Source: Diplonema japonicum (taxonomy: Eukaryota; Euglenozoa; Diplonemea; Diplonemida; Diplonemidae). From it: a stretch of DNA of 64,000 nucleotides. Shown piece by piece: positions 31,897-41,500 of the stretch (positions are counted from its first letter, which is position 1; each line of letters begins with the position of its first letter). The notes beneath the pieces were generated by a model. The model was not told the DNA's origin. It worked only from the letters and a program-made list of their open reading frames with translations, and made no database searches. The translations under genes and the position numbers were made by a program. The stretch spans positions 372,001 to 436,000 of the forward strand of contig OZ025689.1 of the NCBI GenBank assembly GCA_964019335.1, in the 5' to 3' direction.

Positions 31897-32348
31897 ATTT
31901 ATTCTATTTTCCCCTCTCTCTCACTCTCTTCTCCCCCCCCGGCTTAAAAGGGGGTTTTTTTGTGTTCTTTCGACGCATTTCGGGAAACGTAATATCGGAG
32001 AGCAATAATAGACATATACAGAAGTTAAAGGGGAAAAAAAAAAGGGGGGGAAACTCCCAGCAAAGGGATATGGACGATCTTTAAAACGGAAAGAAATCAG
32101 GTTTGCTTTTTTTTACCCCCCCCTTTCCCTCACATTATTCTTCTTATCTTTCTTTCTTTTTTTTTTTTCCTGAACCTGTTCTCATCTTATAGCACTGGTG
32201 TGCAAAAGAAAAAGCAGATGAAGAAAGAATGAAGAAAAGAGAGAGAGAGAGGGAAATCAAAGCACCGGATGATCGACTGAGTATAAAGGGTCCCTGTCGA
32301 AATGGAAAGAAGGAAGAAAAAAAAAAAAAAAAAAAAAAAGAAAGGTCT
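31897..32348. other. Low-complexity intergenic spacer
   Basis: About 450 bp with GA-rich and T-rich runs and an A-run near 32316-32339. No gene or RNA was recognised. Confidence 0.5.
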
Positions 32349-33512
32349 CTAAGTTGAAAACCCGAACAGCAACCGTGTATTAGTGGAAATAGCACCTGCA
32401 AGCTCATCGATGGAGGCAACCGGCGAGTTGTTTACGGTGAGCAACCGCCGGCCCACGAAAGATCTTTTTTTTATTTTTATTTTCATTTTTTTTTTTTTTA
32501 AATTCTCCCGCCCCCCATTAACATACCTCACACCAGCAGAGTCGGCAGGACTATTTGGAACAACGGCCTCTAAGGTCAAATCTGCATTTATCCAAGTACA
32601 CCCCACTGGCTCCGATGTGCCCTTTATCACTACAACCTCATTGACAACAGACGATACTTCTCCTCTGAAGGAGGGTTCAAAACCCCGTGGAACATCCGCA
32701 CTCTCGTATAGCCTGCGTGTTAGAGCCACAGGTCGGGATGGCAGTGCCCCTTGCCCCGCAATGGCCAGCTGCACATCCGACTGATATTTCAAAAGGCTCT
32801 CCAACCGCGAGACGAGGGATTTATATTTCCTATTAGACACAGCGCGCGTGCCCTCCACCTTTGCAACCTTGTCCCATAAATGAAGAACTGTGTCTTCAGC
32901 GTGGGCAGTTGTTGTGAGTATGCCTTCTTCGATTTCAATGAGTCGGCGATAGGTACTTCTGGCCTCCAGACTGCTGTTCTGGCTGACGTCTTCGTATTGT
33001 GATTTCACGCTAGAAAGCTGCATCACCTCCGTCGCAAGGGTGTCGATCCGTGACTGGACCTTCTTTGAAGCTCTTGTCTCGGTGGGGTGTAGTGTAGAGA
33101 AGTCTGCAAAGCCCATCCCTTGTTGGTGTTGCAGTAGCCGGTCCTTCTCTCTTTGAGCGTGTGCCACCACCGCCCTCACTTGATGGATCCGTGCTTCATG
33201 TTCTCGCACCTTTTCCTCAAACACTCTCTTCTCCTCCTCTAACTCTCTCTCCAGCCCGCTTGCCGTCTCGTCCAACCGCGACCGCTCCACCTCCAACACC
33301 CTCTTCTGCTCCAGCACATCTTCCCGCAGTTTGTCCCTGCTCCTCGGCACCTCCCCTAGTTCTCGCAACCTTTCCTGCAAATACTGATATTTCTCTAGAA
33401 CATCCACAGCTTTTCTTTCTATCCGAGAGTCATAGTCTTCTGTTGGTGACTCTGCGGGGGACCTGCTGCGGCCCCAGTCGAACCCAGGGCGGTCTTGGTT
33501 GTACCACGACAT
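32349..33512 (-). CDS. Coiled-coil protein with C-terminal PDZ domain
   Basis: Two exons: 33512-32527 and 32463-32349, encoding 366 residues. The 63-nt intron (donor GTATGT) splits an Arg codon and ends in an A-run plus AG with no pyrimidine tract. Residues about 25-265 are mainly coiled coil with one break near 115-130. The C-terminal 75 residues read as a PDZ-like domain: CTWINADLTLEAVVPNSPAD, then SAGVRSFVGRRLLTVNNSPV, with the V-P-N-S-P-A and LLTVNN segments matching the usual V-x-x-G-S-P-A and I-x-x-V-N-G positions. It is probably a scaffold. The frame upstream of the ATG contains acceptor-like CAG sites (CACCTTCGCAG), so a 5' UTR intron or trans-splice site is possible. The dynein gene downstream in the window also carries a PDZ-like segment. 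Confidence 0.75.
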   Translation of the reverse strand: MSWYNQDRPGFDWGRSRSPAESPTEDYDSRIERKAVDVLEKYQYLQERLRELGEVPRSRDKLREDVLEQKRVLEVERSRLDETASGLERELEEEKRVFEEKVREHEARIHQVRAVVAHAQREKDRLLQHQQGMGFADFSTLHPTETRASKKVQSRIDTLATEVMQLSSVKSQYEDVSQNSSLEARSTYRRLIEIEEGILTTTAHAEDTVLHLWDKVAKVEGTRAVSNRKYKSLVSRLESLLKYQSDVQLAIAGQGALPSRPVALTRRLYESADVPRGFEPSFRGEVSSVVNEVVVIKGTSEPVGCTWINADLTLEAVVPNSPADSAGVRYVNGGRENLKKKKMKIKIKKRSFVGRRLLTVNNSPVASIDELAGAISTNTRLLFGFST

Positions 33513-33613
33513 CTTATTCCCGCCCTGCACGGCGACAGGGGGCGGTCCTGCGAAGGTGGTAAAGAGTCGGCTGGATGCGCCGCCTGAGACAAAAAAAAGG
33601 GGGAGGGGAGAAT

Positions 33614-36217
33614 CTACTCGTAATAAAGGGTGAGCCCTTCGTTTTTTCCAATGTCCTTCTCTGCAAGGAGAATCATACACATCATCCCCTTGTAGGTAGT
33701 CATGGATCTTGTGCAGTTGGGGTGGTCACTGTGAGGGAGAAGCCCTGCGAGGCTGGTGTATTCACCAGTGTAGAGAGCATAGGGTATGGGGTGAGGGAAG
33801 GGGTGCATCTGTGTTGGCGGGTGGTCAGTTTTTGTGGCAGTAGAGATGACCACTCCGTGCAAGCGGCAGATGTACTCACCTTTCGTGAAGGGCTTGGCTG
33901 CTTGCACGCCTGTCATGGAAAGTACTAGATTCTCGTCGCTCACGTGCAGCTTCTCTCTTCCCACCGTTCCCTCTGCCTTGCACCTCATGAGGCACTCCAA
34001 GACGTGGTCGCGCGTCATCAAGTTCCTCGTTAGGTACTTCTTCCCCGTCACCGCTGTGAACTCTTTCAACCCCATGACACCTTCCCTCGCACCGTTCACC
34101 ACCTTCACATCAGCGGCTTCCTCTGAATATCTAAATAGTTTATACCACTCTTCGGGTGTACCCTTCAGGTGCGTGTCAGTGGCCGTTACGCCCTTCCTTG
34201 GAGGTTTCCCCATGATCACTTCGAAATGCGACGCAGTGAGTCCCCACACACCGTCTCGAACTGCCCAGGCTTCGTCGGTGCCGCAGAGAGCGGTTATCTG
34301 TTGTGTGTCATCGTTAAGAACAGCCTTGTGCAGTGGGGACAGTGTGTTGGAATGTCTGCAGTGCTGGATGCGTACAATGGGTACTCCACCTGCCTGGAGC
34401 TCTGCCGCCTTCGCCAGGTTGCCCACAGAGACGTTGTTGACGTGCGTCACACGGACCTCGCCGTCCTCGCTGTCCACCAGCACGCCTTCACGTTCGCCAC
34501 TCAGCCACCTGTCCAGCTCTGTTGGAGACCTGTTCTTCACAATAACCGTCTGCCCCCCATACTCGAACCTGTACTCCATGGGGTGCGATACTACAGCTTC
34601 AAATGTCAACTCTCCACGCACTGCCACAGGGCTTGCAAATTTGACAAATAGCTTCGGCCAGCACGAGCTGTCCTTCAACGAGGACACCATGATCTCGTCG
34701 GTGGCAAGCAGCTGCAGAACAACCCAGCATCCCACACCCCGCACTGCAGACACCGACTCAAATAACACAGTTTGCTTAGAAGCTGATGTATGGGGAAGCC
34801 TCTTCCTGTCGAAGTATACAGCCTCAACCTCCCTCACTTCAGAGCAGCTTCTGTTTTCAAGTCCTATGCCAAGGTTCCAACCACCTTTGCAACAGCTGCA
34901 TTTGCTTTCCGGCGGAGCTTCGTCACCCAGCACAACAGGATACAGGCTGGCCATTGTAGACACTTTGTGAGGGATGGAAACATAGTCGAGGACCAAGAGG
35001 CGTTCAGCTGCATCGTTGAGTGTCTCGATCACACACTCTTCTGTTGTCAGGACACCGATCAGCTCGTGGACCACAACTTCAGCCCGCACCCCGCTGGGCA
35101 GGGAAACCGCCGTTGACAGACCGACAATCAGTGTCACGTTCGTGTAACCAGAGTTATTGATGTACTGCTGCGCTGATTTTGCAGCCTCGGGGTCCGCTTC
35201 AATGGCATACACGTGGCTTGCACCAGCAGCCGCTGCGAACAGCGCGAGAAGTGCGAAGGGTCCTGTCCCGATCTCCATTACGATCTTTCCCTTGCATGTC
35301 ATCTCGATAGCTTTCTTATACCCGCCTGTTCGGTCATTGTCGTCCCGCATTCTTTTGTAGCTGTTCAGCGTGAATGCTTCTGTTGCGTACATCTTCTCCA
35401 CGACATTCTCGTCTTTGAACGTTTGCTTTTCTGCTGCGATCCGATACACAGGGGTAGCTACCCTTTGCATGACAGCACGGAAGGCCTCACCGCCGTGCCC
35501 GTCCGCTTCTAGAAGTTTCCACCACCTGCGTGTCATGGCCTCGGCGTTGAATGCCTGCAGCTGCACACAGATAGTTAGGTTCTTAAGCTCGGAGGGGGGG
35601 CCTGCTTTGAACAAGGCCTGGAAGGCATCCGTCGAGTTGTGAACTAACAAGTCTTCCAGTTTCTTGATGACATCGTGCCGTTTGCACACAATGAGAGCAT
35701 TCTTCTCGATAATGAAGTCACCCGCCTCATTGCACGACAGCATCAGGAGTGTCCGCCAGCCCCCGCCGAGCGGCTGCACGCTGATGTAGACAAAGCTACC
35801 TGTCACTGCAGCCAACTCAGTTTGCAAAAAGGCGATGGCTTTCAGGTTGGTGGCAGCTTTTGTACGAATAATGACAGCTTCTTCCACACCTGGCTTGCGC
35901 ATTGGTGATGCTAAGACACCCTTAAGCACTCGCAAGCACAGGTCAGCCCCTCCATACAAGTAGCACAAAACCCCTTCGTAACCACCCAGTCCATAGTTCT
36001 TCTTGCACCATGCACCGCAGGCGTACCGTTTCCTTGCGTCTTTCACAAGGTATGCCTCGTCCATCCAGAGACACACATCAGGCCACCCCTTGAGGTCTTC
36101 ATCGGTGACTGTTGTGCTCGCTGGCACCTCGCACCCCTGGATCCTCAACCTAGACAGCGTGTATTTCACCCCGTTTTCTTCCAGAGCCTTTGGTACATCG
36201 ATCTCGGAGAAATCCAT
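33614..36217 (-). CDS. PRMT-like methyltransferase fused to ankyrin-like and SET-like segments
   Basis: Single exon, 867 residues from the first in-frame ATG (MDFSEIDVPKALEENG). The first 270 residues match no family I recognise. A class I SAM methyltransferase follows: MEIGTGPFALLALFAAAAG (motif I, about residue 315), YAIEADPEAAKSAQQYI, and VVVHELIGVLTTEE in place of the PRMT double-E loop. A PRMT-type beta-barrel probably follows. Near residue 660 there is one ankyrin-like unit (SPLHKAVLNDDTQQITALCG). The last 95 residues look like the C-terminal half of a SET domain: FTKGEYICRLHGVVIS, LLPHSDHPNCTRSMTTYKG and DIGKNEGLTLYYE mimic the SET pattern NHSCxPN ... DIxxGEELTxxY. Activity on arginine and/or lysine is inferred; HSDHPNC departs from the canonical catalytic sequence. 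Confidence 0.75.
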   Translation of the reverse strand: MDFSEIDVPKALEENGVKYTLSRLRIQGCEVPASTTVTDEDLKGWPDVCLWMDEAYLVKDARKRYACGAWCKKNYGLGGYEGVLCYLYGGADLCLRVLKGVLASPMRKPGVEEAVIIRTKAATNLKAIAFLQTELAAVTGSFVYISVQPLGGGWRTLLMLSCNEAGDFIIEKNALIVCKRHDVIKKLEDLLVHNSTDAFQALFKAGPPSELKNLTICVQLQAFNAEAMTRRWWKLLEADGHGGEAFRAVMQRVATPVYRIAAEKQTFKDENVVEKMYATEAFTLNSYKRMRDDNDRTGGYKKAIEMTCKGKIVMEIGTGPFALLALFAAAAGASHVYAIEADPEAAKSAQQYINNSGYTNVTLIVGLSTAVSLPSGVRAEVVVHELIGVLTTEECVIETLNDAAERLLVLDYVSIPHKVSTMASLYPVVLGDEAPPESKCSCCKGGWNLGIGLENRSCSEVREVEAVYFDRKRLPHTSASKQTVLFESVSAVRGVGCWVVLQLLATDEIMVSSLKDSSCWPKLFVKFASPVAVRGELTFEAVVSHPMEYRFEYGGQTVIVKNRSPTELDRWLSGEREGVLVDSEDGEVRVTHVNNVSVGNLAKAAELQAGGVPIVRIQHCRHSNTLSPLHKAVLNDDTQQITALCGTDEAWAVRDGVWGLTASHFEVIMGKPPRKGVTATDTHLKGTPEEWYKLFRYSEEAADVKVVNGAREGVMGLKEFTAVTGKKYLTRNLMTRDHVLECLMRCKAEGTVGREKLHVSDENLVLSMTGVQAAKPFTKGEYICRLHGVVISTATKTDHPPTQMHPFPHPIPYALYTGEYTSLAGLLPHSDHPNCTRSMTTYKGMMCMILLAEKDIGKNEGLTLYYE

Positions 36218-36485
36218 TGTGGCCTGACGTGTTGCAGAGATTGAAAGAACTAGAGCAACAAGGATAATGAAAGGAAAATGGTGCGTGACGGCAGCCACTC
36301 TACAGCTCAGCCCAGAAGAGCTGTCCAGGCCTTGTGACCCTGGATGGGGTGTTAACTGCAAGTTTCAGCTTGGACTGTGGCTTCTGGTTCGATGCGTTCA
36401 TGCGCGTCTTTTGAGGCATGCCATCCCTGTTGTGATATATACTGCACAGAAGAGAATAACAAATATTGAGCACTGCGGCGACGGA

Positions 36486-38297
36486 CTATGATGTACCTCG
36501 CCTGAGCATAGAGAGGTATGAGACTGCAGGCGTGGCAGCTGTGCTGTTACTAGTGAAACCGACTTGCTCTGGGAACTGTAGGGAGTGTAGGGAGGGGTTG
36601 GTCAGTGGTCGCTGGTACACAACGCGATTCGCCCTCGGGCGGACACCTTGACCAAGACGCTTGCAGGTATGGCGTTCCCCCCAACGAGACTCCCGAGCAC
36701 GATCCGCGTGGAACGCTGAGTCGTCTTGCCGGTACTCCTCCATAAGCTCCTCACACGAGTCCTCGTACTCTTCCTCCTCTTGCACCCTCCAGGTCAGGTA
36801 CCGCAATGCTCCCCCAGCCCACCCACCTGTTGGCGCGCCGACACCCAGATACCCCTGTACGCACCGTGCATCCTTGTAACCTACACGCATCCTCCTCAAC
36901 ATGACCATCCCCAGCAGCATGCATTGCACTGGTGTTTTCAGACACAGTGCAGCAGCTTCCCGCGTGGGTCCATCTTTGCTCTTGACCAGTTGCGCTATGC
37001 CGTGTGCAGGCATGCCAGCACAGCACAGCAAATGCACCAGATCTGCCGTCAGGCTGGGCAGATGTGCAGAGAGGTATTCCCAGTTTTCTGCACTCAGGCT
37101 TCTGCTTCGGACAGCGGTTCTGAACAAACGCTTCCCATCAGGGTGTTGCAGTACCGGAATTAAGGCTTTCACGACTGGGACTCGCGCAGTGGTGGCGAGC
37201 AAGGTGAATGTTTCGGCACTCCTGGCTGCGTTTGAGTGGTTTAGGGAGGCAAGGAGGGCGTGGGTGGTGCTGCTGAACTCGAGGTCTTTTTGTTGGAGGA
37301 GGAGCCTGAGAACTGGGGTGTTGCAGGCTTCAGCAGCGACGACAACAGGCGGGGGTGAGGAACCATTGAGGAGATCGCTTGCTGGAAGATGGTGGTTGCG
37401 AAGTAAAGCACGTATGGTGGCGAGGTCGCCCTCAGCCACGGCTACGGCGAAAGCGTCCACTGAGCGGCGGAGATACTCGCTCTTGGCAAGCTTTCGCTGC
37501 CGTCGCTGCAGCCCCTCCTGCAGAGCGTAAGGGAACTCAAGCTCAACACCACTCAGGTCGTTGTACACATCCAGCAGCCGCCCAAATGTCGTTTTGATGC
37601 TGATCCTCGCTACGACGCACTTCCGCAACACAACCTTGGCCACAGAGACGACGTTGTCAGCTAGCTGCTCATGAGTGAGGCAGCCGGTGACACAGCCCGC
37701 TTTGAAGGAACCACCTTCCGTTGTGATTCGCACTTTTCTACATAATTTATCCACAAATTCTTGTAAGTTCACAACGGGCGGGATTACTATCAAAGGCCTA
37801 CGAGACTTCCTGAAGATAACAGGCGACATCCTGCGGTGGATCTTGCGCGCACATAAAATGTGCTCGAAAGACTGGATCCAGGACTTGATCGCAGAGAAAG
37901 GGTTTCTATCTATGAAGACAAGGCAGTCCGTAACATCAAGCGGTATGCATCCAGAGCACGTGGCGAGGTCTACGTCAGCAGGCGTTTCGCAAAGTACCCC
38001 AACGTTGTAGGTTGGGTTGGGCTGGTGGGTGAGCATTGTGAAAAAACTCGGTTTTTTGAATCGTTCCTTTGTTTTGTAATGTACCTCTAGGCATCCCATG
38101 TCCTTCCTGCCCAAGTATCCCGTCACAACATGAACCACATCCCAAGGTAGGCTGTAGTATTGCTTTTCGTCTCCATACCTGCTTCTCACCAGCCACAGCC
38201 CCCTCAACCCTCGTTCCATGTTCCTGTTCACTTCCTTTCCGTTCAATGCGGTCGTAACAATTTCCCGTAACTTTGTTTCATCCAATTCAACGTTCAT
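36486..38297 (-). CDS. Ribosomal L1-domain (UTP30/RSL1D1-like) protein fused to ankyrin-like repeats
   Basis: Single exon, 603 residues. Residues about 100-250 resemble the L1 domain of ribosome-biogenesis proteins UTP30/RSL1D1 (CIPLDVTDCLVFIDRNPF, later FKAGCVTGCLTHEQLADNVV and ARISIKTTFGRLLDVYND, aligned with the family VKIGxTxMxxxxLxENVxA and xxIxxxxLKTxxSxxLPIY). Residues about 280-400 are ankyrin-like helix pairs (DAFAVAVAEGDLATIRALLR, VVVAAEACNTPVLRLLLQQ). The tail is acidic then basic. L1 proteins of this group bind pre-rRNA in the nucleolus; the ankyrin part would add a protein contact. A donor-like GTACATCATAG lies near the stop, so a further 3' exon is possible. The L1 match is by eye and moderate. 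Confidence 0.65.
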   Translation of the reverse strand: MNVELDETKLREIVTTALNGKEVNRNMERGLRGLWLVRSRYGDEKQYYSLPWDVVHVVTGYLGRKDMGCLEVHYKTKERFKKPSFFTMLTHQPNPTYNVGVLCETPADVDLATCSGCIPLDVTDCLVFIDRNPFSAIKSWIQSFEHILCARKIHRRMSPVIFRKSRRPLIVIPPVVNLQEFVDKLCRKVRITTEGGSFKAGCVTGCLTHEQLADNVVSVAKVVLRKCVVARISIKTTFGRLLDVYNDLSGVELEFPYALQEGLQRRQRKLAKSEYLRRSVDAFAVAVAEGDLATIRALLRNHHLPASDLLNGSSPPPVVVAAEACNTPVLRLLLQQKDLEFSSTTHALLASLNHSNAARSAETFTLLATTARVPVVKALIPVLQHPDGKRLFRTAVRSRSLSAENWEYLSAHLPSLTADLVHLLCCAGMPAHGIAQLVKSKDGPTREAAALCLKTPVQCMLLGMVMLRRMRVGYKDARCVQGYLGVGAPTGGWAGGALRYLTWRVQEEEEYEDSCEELMEEYRQDDSAFHADRARESRWGERHTCKRLGQGVRPRANRVVYQRPLTNPSLHSLQFPEQVGFTSNSTAATPAVSYLSMLRRGTS

Positions 38298-38533
38298 TCT
38301 AGTAATAGGGCTTTTCTTCTTCTTTTCATTAAGGGGGGGGGGGGGGGGGGGCTGGGGGTTTTTTTTGTGATTTCTTTTTATAGCGGCCGGGGCATTCTAC
38401 AAGATAAAAATACACATGGAATGGTTAAGAAAGAAAAGAAGAAAAAAAAAGAGGATCGTATACACATGCGAAGAGAGGAGAAAGAAAAAAAAAGAGGAAA
38501 CCTTCGGAAAAAGATTTCTTCCCCCTTTTCTCT

Positions 38534-41500
38534 TCAGGTATTTAACATGCAGAAGCATGCGGTTCCACGGAAGGCCCAGTGCTCTTTGGTGTACCCATCC
38601 CCGACAGGGAGCGCGAAATTCATGATGTAGTTGGTAGAAAGACCCGTCGTGCTGAGGATGCCAGACCGGGTCAGTGCTTTGTACAACGGGCACTCATATG
38701 TATCCGGAATATCTGGTGTTGTCTTCCTCTTGGGGACTAGGTGTAAGGCGGGCATCTCACTGAAAAGCTGCCCAGGTCGAGATTCTGCAAGTCTCCTCGC
38801 CTCAATATCCCAAATGGCTCCTTCCATGAAGAACCCAATGATGTTGCACCCGTCTTCAGGATATTCCGTCAGTTCACTTTTTGTCACAGCACTCAAGACA
38901 GTCGCTGTGTGCTTCAGTTCATCGATGGGGATAGTGTGCTTCCTGGAATGCGTCTGCAAAATCCCTGTCAAGAATCCTTGTGGAAAGAACAACCCAGGAA
39001 GCCAATAACACCTTGGCATCCCATCATAACACCATTCTGCAATGGCCGCCACCCTATTCACCATATCGTTGAACCACGGTTGGAGAGGCTTGAGGCATAG
39101 ATACGCAACTTTTTCCCAGTTGGGCGGTACCTTGCCGAAAAGGAAGCAACTGTACATCTGTTCAAGCTGAGCGGACAACACAACTTCACCCTTGATGGCC
39201 CTCTTCAGCTCCTTCATGCTCGACATGAGGGCTTTCAGTAAGCGGTTGAATTGATCGATTTCCTGTATGAGTACGGTTCCTAAGGAGATCATGGCCCCGG
39301 CATCGGTGATGCGGAAGACTTCCTTGTGAGCCTTCTCCTTGTCGACAAGCTTCGGGCAGCGTGCCATGAAGTCCTCGGCGATGGCCCACACAGTTTCATC
39401 GTTGCTGTTGGTTCCGCCGCCGCCGCCGCCGCCCGCCTTAGGTTGCACGTTGATGATCGTTGACATCATGGCGTTGCTCTCCTTCGCTTGGAAGGTGATC
39501 GACGCGTTGCCAGGCAGCCCGAACAACGTCGGGTCTTCATACAATGGAAGAGACTCTAGGTGATCCATCACTTCCTCTCTCGTTGCCTCCCCACCAGGCG
39601 GCTTGTACTCGCTCTTGTCATCGTACGAGAACTCCTCCTCAAACGTCGCCACTGAGAAGTACTTGCTCACAAACGTTTGCAGCAACCTTGTATCCAGGAA
39701 GTCCGTCACCCGCCCACCATAGTTGATCACACCGAGCGTATACCTCACTGCAGGCCATGGGATCTCATCGAAATTGTTCAAGCACAGCCTGAGGGTTTTG
39801 ATGCTTGCAGACAAGTCCGGCCCCGACCACTCGTAAGCGATGTTCCACCCCAGAGCACCGAATTTCCTCCTCTCCTGGATCAGACCGTGGAAGAACACCA
39901 GCGAGAATATGAGCTTCTTCCACTCCATCTCCTTCTTTCCGTCTTGTTCTGCCCACAGCTCATCGGAGATGGCGCCGAAGGAGTCCTTGAGGTTTGCTCT
40001 CAGCCCTTTAGGCGGTTCCCTTGTTAGCTTTAAACCCAGCTGCAGGACGGACACAGGGAACGATGCAGCGGGGTTAGACGTGAGCCACAGTCGGAAGTTA
40101 GGGTGCACCTGGTTGCTGCCTGCCTTGTCCACAAGATCCTCCATAATCTTCTCCAGTGTGGGCATCCAACTAGTGTAAACATGACAGTTTTGCAAGTACA
40201 CCCATTCCCCGTCATTCCTGGCTTTCTCAATCATGGCCTGAGCCTTGGGGCCCTGGTCCTGACCCAGTGACAACATAGGCAGTTTCGTAGGATCCCATCC
40301 CTGCGACTTCGCAAAGCTCGTGAAGATGGTGGTAGGGTCTGTCCCCGTGGAGAGAACGAAAATGATTGGTGTGATGTTGTTGCTATCGTCGAAGGCCTCT
40401 GACAGCTTGAAGGGCGGTGACTCGGTGTATTTTTTGCTCATCATGTGGCGCACCAATTTAGGGATGCCAAACAGACACTTCTCCGGCCTCAGCGACTTCA
40501 AAATGAGCAGCTTGTGCCATTCGGAGTAGTCCTTTGCGACCCCAGGGTACTCTTCGTCCTGAGGGTTAGGTGCCACCATCCACTCCTTCCAACCAGGAGC
40601 GTTGATCACGTCATTCGGTAGGGACTCCAGTTCTTTCAGTACTGACAACGCGCAAAGATCCTCCCATGCCGTAGTCCACTGCACGTGGTCTGGCTTTGGG
40701 GGGACCTTACCTTTGCTGCCTGCAGACCCTCGTAGGAAGAGGTCCCACTCCTCTTGTAGGATCTCACCCGAGGACTTGAAGATGTGATATGTCATAAGGA
40801 AAGCAAAGATGATCTTGTCCTTCTCGAAGAGACCTCTGCAGATGGCGTTGAAAGAGGCGAAAGTGATGACGGGCACCAGCTCAGAGATGCGTTGCTCGAC
40901 GTTGTCAGCAGGGGGTGTTTTTTGGATTGCCTGCACGAAGAGTGACTTGTAGAAGACAAGCGAGTACTGGTACATGTGATCGATGTTCGCGATGTCGGCG
41001 ATGGTGGCGTACAGAAGAGAGCCACGTGTGGCGACAGGACGGTACTTCTCTGCCGCCGTTTGGATCTCTGCGGATGTGACCTCTGCCTTGGACAAAGCGG
41101 TGGAGACCTCGATGGAGGTGACCTTCGAATCGGAGAGTGTCTGAATGAGCTCTAGGTTGTCGAGGATGTCGCCAGTCGCATCTGCCAGCATCTGCAGGAT
41201 CTTGTCTTGGATGTCTTTCAATGTCTTCTGCCCGTCTGCGATTTGGACCACGACCTTGTCCTTGCTCTCTGCTAGGTCAGCACGCTCCACCGCCACCACG
41301 TCATTCAGTAGCTGGTCCTCTAAACCCTTTGTGGTCACTGTGAAGTTTACAATCGCAACCTTGATCTGCAGCTCAGGTGAATAGGTAGGGTTAGGCATCT
41401 TCGTCGTGAGGTACAGCCTGAAGTTCTCATCATAGTCCACCTCGTTTTCCCCTAGTTTGATCACAAGTCGTCCGCCAGACTTGTACGTCTGCTTCAGCAA

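Noticed and set aside
36218-36361. N-terminal extension with a hydrophobic segment for the PRMT/SET-like protein.
   Set aside because: It begins with TTG right after an acceptor-like CTTGCAG and has no ATG; the first ATG at 36217 is the simpler start.
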